Source: Psychrobacter sp. 28M-43 (lineage in GTDB: Bacteria > Pseudomonadota > Gammaproteobacteria > Pseudomonadales > Moraxellaceae). Taken from it: a stretch of 64,000 bases of DNA. Where the stretch lies: contig NZ_CP061739.1 of NCBI RefSeq assembly GCF_014770435.1, forward strand, positions 1,798,001 to 1,862,000. The letters are read 5' to 3'. The stretch's first letter is position 1, and each line of letters opens with the position of its first letter. Below are positions 59,157-64,000 of the stretch, piece by piece. Made by a program: the position numbers and the translations under genes. Below the pieces are notes generated by a model. That model saw only the letters and a list, made by a program, of their open reading frames with translations. It did no database searches and had not been told where the DNA came from.

Positions 59157-59185
59157 TAGTTGCTTGTCCTAGTAGTTGCTTGTCT
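59154..59185. repeat. 16-bp tandem duplication beginning at the selO stop codon
   Basis: TAGTAGTTGCTTGTCC followed by TAGTAGTTGCTTGTCT; the first TAG is the stop codon. Confidence 0.75.
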
Positions 59186-59538
59186 TAGCACCTTTTAATT
59201 CTGTAATATTTTGAAACATTATGAAATTAAGGTTGATATCTAGACGCATTTTTTGGCATTATCAATGAGATAAATAACGAATATCATTTTATTATATTAT
59301 TCGCATAATTCATTGTTGTTGACTAGGCAGTGAATTGGCAATAATGCTAGAATGAATATTTCAGCTAGTTTGCTTTTTTGACCTGATCTTTGATCGTCGA
59401 CCATGATTCTGATGGTCGTGAGTCGTTTAACGTTTTTATACCTTTCAATGATTATCATTCAATGATCTTTGGAGGGTTAGACGTTGTTTTTTATCACCAT
59501 TTAATTTATTCCAATTTATTCCAACCATGGCAATTATT
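59157..59538. other. Intergenic region before maeB
   Basis: 380 bp, AT-rich. A short imperfect repeat (GATCTTTGATCG..GACCATGATTCTGATGGTCG) around 59385-59420 could fold weakly. A TTCAATGATTATCA / TTCAATGATCTTTG repeat follows near 59445-59470. Promoter not resolved; no gene seen. Confidence 0.35.
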
Positions 59539-61857
59539 ATGAATGACGATACCACTTCGAATACGGATAACCTCAGTACAGAAAAAGAGCAGTTTGAACA
59601 AGCTGCCTTACATTACCATGAGTTTCCACGCCCAGGTAAAATTTCGGTAACCCCTACTAAGCAGCTAGCCAACCAACGTGATTTAGCACTCGCCTACTCT
59701 CCAGGTGTTGCTGTACCTTGTCTTGAGATCCAAAGAGATCCAAAACTTGCGTCTAAATACACGGCACGTAATAACCTAGTTGGTGTTATCACTAACGGTA
59801 CTGCTGTATTGGGTCTGGGTAATATTGGTCCATTGGCATCGAAGCCAGTTATGGAAGGTAAAGGCGTTCTATTTAAGAAGTTCGCAGGTATCGACGTTTT
59901 TGATATTGAAATTGCTCAAAATGATCCAGATAAGTTCATCGAAGCGGTTGCCTCACTTGAGCCTACCTTTGGTGGTATCAACTTAGAAGACATCAAAGCA
60001 CCAGAATGTTTCAAAATTGAGCGCGTACTACGTGAGCGCATGAACATTCCTGTGTTCCATGATGACCAACATGGTACGTCAATCATCGTTGCCGCAGCCA
60101 TGCTAAATGCTTTGTTGATTACTGGCAAAAAAATCGAAGAGATTAAAATTGTTTGTTCAGGTGCAGGCGCAGCAGCCATTTCTTGCCTAGATATCATTTG
60201 CGCACTTGGCGTTAATAAGAATAACATCATTGTTTCAGACTCACGCGGTATCATCAGTACTAGCCGTGAAAACCTTGATGAAACCAAACAGCGTTATGCT
60301 CGTGATATCACGGCTACTTCTATCGAAGAAGTCATGGACGATGTCGATATGTTCCTAGGCTTATCAATGCCAGGCACACTATCAGAAGATATGGTTCGCC
60401 GTATGGCAAAAGACCCTATCGTCTTTGCACTTGCCAACCCAACACCTGAAATCATGCCAGAATTGGCACATGCGGTACGTCCAGACGTCATCATGGCAAC
60501 TGGTCGTTCAGACTATCCAAACCAAGTAAACAACGCGCTATGCTTCCCATATATCTTCCGCGGTGCATTAGATGTTGGTGCGACCACTGTTAACGAAGAG
60601 ATGAAAGTTGCTTGCGTAAAAGCAATCGCTGCGATGGCACACGTTGAAGCCACTCCAACTACCAGCGCTAGAAACATTGAAAAGATGCAAAGTTTTGGCC
60701 GTGATTACTTAATCCCAGGCCCTCTAGAGCCAAATCTAATCATTGAGATCGCATCTGCTGTTGCTAAAGCAGCGATGGATTCAGGCGTTGCCACGCTACC
60801 GATCGATGACATGCAAGCCTATCGTCAGCGTCTGTCTGAGTTTGTTTATAACTCAGCGTTTGTCATGAAGCCAATCTTTGCTCGTGCTAAAGCCGATCCA
60901 AAACGTATCGTGTACTGTGAAGGTGAAGACAACAACATCTTGCTTGCTGTACAAGTGGTCGTTGATGAGAAATTAGCGCAACCTATCTTGGTTGGTCGTC
61001 CTTCAGTTATCGAAGCCAACATCAAAAAACTGGGCCTACGTCTAAAAGCTGGTGAGAATATTACCATCGTTAACGTTGATGACGATCCTCGCTACAAAGA
61101 CTACTGGCAGGGCTACTATGAGAAGAACAAACGCCGCGGTGTAAGCATTGAGCTTGCTCGTCGTGATGTTCGCCGTAAGACGACTTTGATTGGTTCTTTG
61201 CTGGTCGAAAATGGTGCAGCAGATGGCATGGTATGTGGCACATTTGGCCATTACCAATTGCATCTAAAGTACGTTGAAAGCGTCATTGGCAAAAAACAAG
61301 GTATGAACGACTTCTATGCGATGAATGCAGTACTCATGCAAGATCGTAATATCTTTATCGCCGATACCTATGTTCATGAAGATCCAACAGCTGAGCAATT
61401 GGCTGAAATGACTGTCTTGGCAACGGATCAGCTACGTCGCTTTGGTATTACGCCACGCGTCGCGCTAGTGTCTCATTCTAACTTTGGTGCTTCAGATCGT
61501 GCCAGCGCTGTCAAAATGCGTAAGGTTCATGAGCTATTGACCAATATGAATGTCGACTTTGAGTTTGAAGGCGAAATGCAAGGTGATGCCGCGCTTAACG
61601 AAAATATTCGTCTAAACGATATGCCATCAAGCCCGTTAAAAGGTGCAGCGAACCTGCTTATCTTGCCAACCCTTGATGCCTCAAACATCGCTTTCAACTT
61701 GCTTAAAACAGCGACTGGCAGTGCTTCTATTGGCCCTATCCTATTAGGCACCAATAAGCCAGTCCACATATTGACGCCATCAGCGACAGCACGTGGTATC
61801 GTCAATATGACTGCATTGACCGTCACTGAAGCGCAAGACCTAGAAAACGAAAAATAG
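59539..61857 (+). CDS. maeB: NADP-dependent malic enzyme fused to a phosphotransacetylase-like domain
   Basis: Oxidatively decarboxylates malate to pyruvate with NADPH. The malic-enzyme half (about residues 20-430) has [81 protein letters not shown] and [12 protein letters not shown]. The C-terminal 330 residues form a phosphotransacetylase-like domain ([63 protein letters not shown]), usually a regulatory, acetyl-CoA-binding module. Total about 772, as in E. coli MaeB. Start at ATG 59539; ATG 59527 is an alternative, neither with a Shine-Dalgarno. Confidence 0.95.
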   Translation: MNDDTTSNTDNLSTEKEQFEQAALHYHEFPRPGKISVTPTKQLANQRDLALAYSPGVAVPCLEIQRDPKLASKYTARNNLVGVITNGTAVLGLGNIGPLASKPVMEGKGVLFKKFAGIDVFDIEIAQNDPDKFIEAVASLEPTFGGINLEDIKAPECFKIERVLRERMNIPVFHDDQHGTSIIVAAAMLNALLITGKKIEEIKIVCSGAGAAAISCLDIICALGVNKNNIIVSDSRGIISTSRENLDETKQRYARDITATSIEEVMDDVDMFLGLSMPGTLSEDMVRRMAKDPIVFALANPTPEIMPELAHAVRPDVIMATGRSDYPNQVNNALCFPYIFRGALDVGATTVNEEMKVACVKAIAAMAHVEATPTTSARNIEKMQSFGRDYLIPGPLEPNLIIEIASAVAKAAMDSGVATLPIDDMQAYRQRLSEFVYNSAFVMKPIFARAKADPKRIVYCEGEDNNILLAVQVVVDEKLAQPILVGRPSVIEANIKKLGLRLKAGENITIVNVDDDPRYKDYWQGYYEKNKRRGVSIELARRDVRRKTTLIGSLLVENGAADGMVCGTFGHYQLHLKYVESVIGKKQGMNDFYAMNAVLMQDRNIFIADTYVHEDPTAEQLAEMTVLATDQLRRFGITPRVALVSHSNFGASDRASAVKMRKVHELLTNMNVDFEFEGEMQGDAALNENIRLNDMPSSPLKGAANLLILPTLDASNIAFNLLKTATGSASIGPILLGTNKPVHILTPSATARGIVNMTALTVTEAQDLENEK

Positions 61858-61885
61858 TCATATATCATACCCAGTATGAATGCAC

Positions 61886-61992
61886 TATATCGGTTTAATA
61901 TAATTTGGATATGAGGAAGCCGAGTGAAAGTACTACAAATAGTAGACTGATCGAGGCTGACACCGGACCCAATTTATAGAGGATTGACTATA
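61886..61992. mobile_element. MITE-like repeat A, copy 2 (107 bp, inverted relative to copy 1)
   Basis: Reverse complement of the 29148-29255 element across its length, with the same ends (TATATCGG..AATTTGGAT and ..AGAGGATTGACTATA). Lies between maeB and cca. Confidence 0.75.
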
Positions 61993-61995
61993 TTA

Positions 61996-62030
61996 AGAAG
62001 GGCTCTGTCATCCATTGACAGGGCCCTTCT
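61996..62030 (+). terminator. Hairpin after maeB, probable terminator
   Basis: AGAAGGGCTCTGTCA with TGACAGGGCCCTTCT, 15-bp stem with one G-U and a five-base loop. There is no U-tract, so it may be a processing or stabilising hairpin. It abuts the repeat element. Confidence 0.5.
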
Positions 62031-62134
62031 GCTATACTAAAACCAGTCAATGCAACTTATAGAGCATTGGCTGTTTTTTTGATTTATAAAAATTGGGCTA
62101 GCAATATAAAGCTCGATAATAACAAGAGGCTTCT

Positions 62135-63316
62135 ATGCAAATTTACCTCGTAGGCGGTGCTGTACGCGATCGACTGCTCGAGCGCCCTATCAAGGATAAG
62201 GACTTTGTCGTCGTTGGCGCTACTGTGGCAGAGATGATTGATGCAGGGTTTCAACAAGTGGGCGCTGACTTTCCTGTGTTTTTGCATCCGACCAGTCATG
62301 AAGAGTATGCGTTGGCACGTACAGAGCGCAAGCAAGGCTCAGGCTACAAAGGTTTTAGCGTACATGCCAGTCCTGATGTTAGTCTAGAGGATGATTTGCG
62401 CCGTCGTGATTTAACCATCAACGCGATGGCAATCGAAGTTACCAGCTTAACTGACGACACCCCTATTGACGGACAGGTCATCGACTACTATGGCGGACTA
62501 CAAGACTTAAAAAACAAAACATTACGCCATGTGTCTAATGCTTTTAGTGAAGACCCATTACGTGTACTTCGAACAGTGCGCTTCTATAGCCGTTACTACG
62601 ATTTGGGGTTCACCATCGCGGATGACACTTTAACGCTAATGCGTCAATTGGTTGATACAGGAGAGCTGGCTCACTTGAGCGCCGAGCGTGTCTGGCAAGA
62701 ATCAAGCCGTGCGACTATGCAACTATCACCGCAAGTCTATTGGCAAAAACTGTTTGAAATTGGTGCACTCACAGAGTATTTCACGCCTTTGCATCACGCT
62801 TGGGACAAAGTCCAAATAAGAGAAACAGTGCAGACAGCGTTATACTTTGCAGGACAGATGCATTTAAATTTATCACAGCGTTGGGCGCTACTAATGACTA
62901 GCCTGTCTTCATCATTATTTAATAGCGAAAACTCTGAGTCTCCGTCTAACGTATCAACCGCTATAAAAAATATTAACGCTATCGGTAATAAAGCCAAAGT
63001 CCCAAAAGCACATACTCAGTTCGCGACTTTATTCGCTCAGCAAGCTGACAAACTAAGCACAATAAACAGCCTAAATGCGGCTGAAAAAATTGATCTAATC
63101 CAAGCCTGCGGTGCGCATAAGGAGCCTGATAAGCTCTCTCAACTGCTAGTGTGCAGTCATGTGTTACAGCTAGCAACACAGCACCGTCAGATGATGCTGG
63201 CATTGAATAGCTTTCATGTAATCGGTATGACAGATATTGCATCAGATCTTAAAGGCCCCGCTATTGGTACAGCCTTACGCCAAAGTAGGATTGAACACTT
63301 GCAAGCGCAACAATGA
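62135..63316 (+). CDS. cca: tRNA nucleotidyltransferase (CCA-adding enzyme)
   Basis: Adds or repairs the CCA end of tRNA using CTP and ATP. MQIYLVGGAVRDRLL (nucleotidyltransferase helix), KDKDFVVVG (catalytic Asp pair), EEYALARTERKQGSGYKGF, EDDLRRRDLTINAMA and DPLRVLRTVRFYSRY are diagnostic of the gammaproteobacterial class II enzyme. The C-terminal region, which in E. coli Cca contains an HD phosphohydrolase domain, has no HD motif here and is Ser/Asn-rich, so only the CCA activity is likely. 393 residues. AGAGG precedes the ATG. Confidence 0.94.
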   Translation: MQIYLVGGAVRDRLLERPIKDKDFVVVGATVAEMIDAGFQQVGADFPVFLHPTSHEEYALARTERKQGSGYKGFSVHASPDVSLEDDLRRRDLTINAMAIEVTSLTDDTPIDGQVIDYYGGLQDLKNKTLRHVSNAFSEDPLRVLRTVRFYSRYYDLGFTIADDTLTLMRQLVDTGELAHLSAERVWQESSRATMQLSPQVYWQKLFEIGALTEYFTPLHHAWDKVQIRETVQTALYFAGQMHLNLSQRWALLMTSLSSSLFNSENSESPSNVSTAIKNINAIGNKAKVPKAHTQFATLFAQQADKLSTINSLNAAEKIDLIQACGAHKEPDKLSQLLVCSHVLQLATQHRQMMLALNSFHVIGMTDIASDLKGPAIGTALRQSRIEHLQAQQ

Positions 63317-63353
63317 TATAGACACGCGCACTAGAGAAAAAAGTAATATTGCT

Positions 63354-64000
63354 ATGGACCAAGAACTTAATGCCTACCAAGCAGAAAATATAAATAACCA
63401 AGCGCCAGTGATGCTTGTCACAGGTAGTGCTAGGCGCATTGGGGCGGCTATTGTTAAAGCGGCTCATAGGCAAGGTTACCGCGTCATTATTCATTGTCAC
63501 CGTAGTGAACGAGACGCTAATGATTTAGCTGACCATCTGAACGACATCCGTGCTAATAGTGCAAAAGTTATCGTTGCTGACTTGACAATAGTTAATGATA
63601 AAACAGCTTTAGACAGCTTTGTTGGAAGTATTATAGAGGCGTTTGGACAGCTTGATGTACTGGTGCATAATGCCTCACGGTTTTATCCTAGCCCACTCGG
63701 TAGTATCAATCATGCACAGTGGGATGAGTTGCTTTTGACCAATGCCAAGGCCCCTTTATTACTAAGCCAAGCCCTATTACCTTATCTAAAGCAACAACAA
63801 GGCTGTATTGTCAGTTTATTGGACATACACGCGCATGATAGACCGTTTAACAACTATACTGTCTATAACATGGCAAAGGCTGCGCATCGAATGATGGTAC
63901 AGTCGCTAGCGTTAGAGATGGCGCCAGAAGTACGGGTCAACGGGGTGGCACCTGGGGTCAACATTTTACCTGACCCTACTAGCGACCAAGCTATTGATAA
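63354..64000 (+). CDS. Pteridine-reductase-like SDR (FolM/PTR1-like), 3' end outside window
   Basis: Short-chain dehydrogenase, translated by hand from the ATG at 63354 and still open at the window end (about 215 residues). The N-terminal motif TGSARRIGAAIVKAA has the TGxxxRxG form of pteridine reductases, not the usual TGxxxGxG. NAS follows (VLVHNASRF). The catalytic Tyr and Lys are in YTVYNMAKAAHR, and VNGVAPGVNILPD follows. Such enzymes reduce dihydromonapterin/dihydrofolate. It starts 37 bp after cca, so possibly co-transcribed. Confidence 0.82.
   Translation, partial: MDQELNAYQAENINNQAPVMLVTGSARRIGAAIVKAAHRQGYRVIIHCHRSERDANDLADHLNDIRANSAKVIVADLTIVNDKTALDSFVGSIIEAFGQLDVLVHNASRFYPSPLGSINHAQWDELLLTNAKAPLLLSQALLPYLKQQQGCIVSLLDIHAHDRPFNNYTVYNMAKAAHRMMVQSLALEMAPEVRVNGVAPGVNILPDPTSDQAID

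Overview
The window reads as ordinary chromosome of a psychrophilic or psychrotolerant gammaproteobacterium of the Moraxellaceae, most likely Psychrobacter. This is inferred from moderate-to-low GC, the protein flavour (Pal, NemR, the malic enzyme/phosphotransacetylase fusion MaeB, SelO, a PETase-like hydrolase), the AT-rich spacers and the many strong U-tailed terminators. No species is claimed. I saw no rRNA, tRNA, CRISPR array, full-length insertion sequence or prophage.

Layout. 1-8.4 kb: a partial CAP-domain lipoprotein, RNase HII and LpxB (minus strand), DAHP synthase with a good promoter, aminopeptidase N and a small unknown protein. 8.5-14.1 kb: pal, an Sfp-type phosphopantetheinyl transferase, an AT-rich segment with an O-acetyltransferase (AT3 plus SGNH) and a gene remnant, bounded by two copies of one terminator sequence, then an outer-membrane barrel protein. 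14.7-26.1 kb: an IclR regulator facing a complete lower valine (isobutyryl-CoA) pathway (mmsA, acyl-CoA dehydrogenase, enoyl-CoA hydratase, 3-hydroxyisobutyryl-CoA hydrolase, mmsB), followed by prpE and a medium-chain acyl-CoA ligase. Together these make and activate short-chain acyl-CoAs. 26.3-34.4 kb is the most accessory-like part: an MFS transporter, a secreted PETase-like polyester hydrolase, a small repeat element, a tandem pair of MBL-like proteins, an NsrR-like regulator with a MITE-like insertion upstream, an NnrS C-terminal remnant next to a DUF3429 gene, a DASH cryptochrome and a small unknown gene.

34.5-41.5 kb is a coherent electrophile/aldehyde-defence region: an aldehyde dehydrogenase divergent from NemR, then YqhD, a CurA-type reductase, a DJ-1/PfpI protein and a glutathione transferase. 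An identical 18-bp NemR-type palindrome lies in the ALDH-nemR spacer and again in front of yqhD. 41.8-45 kb holds an EmrB/EmrA-like efflux pair. 45-64 kb is mostly housekeeping: pdxH, glmM, guaB, an MscS-type channel, cysS, a PduO-type cobalamin adenosyltransferase, an unknown lipoprotein, a glycerophosphodiesterase, a fatty-acid desaturase, selO, maeB, cca and the start of a pteridine-reductase-like SDR gene.

The items I rate most worth following up are the PETase-like enzyme at 28.1 kb, the two-site NemR regulon at 36-41 kb, the pair of related ~108-bp repeats at 29.15 and 61.89 kb, and the stop-codon-separated DUF3429/NnrS remnant at 31.9-32.5 kb. All family assignments come from reading the sequence and from memory of the families; no search was run.
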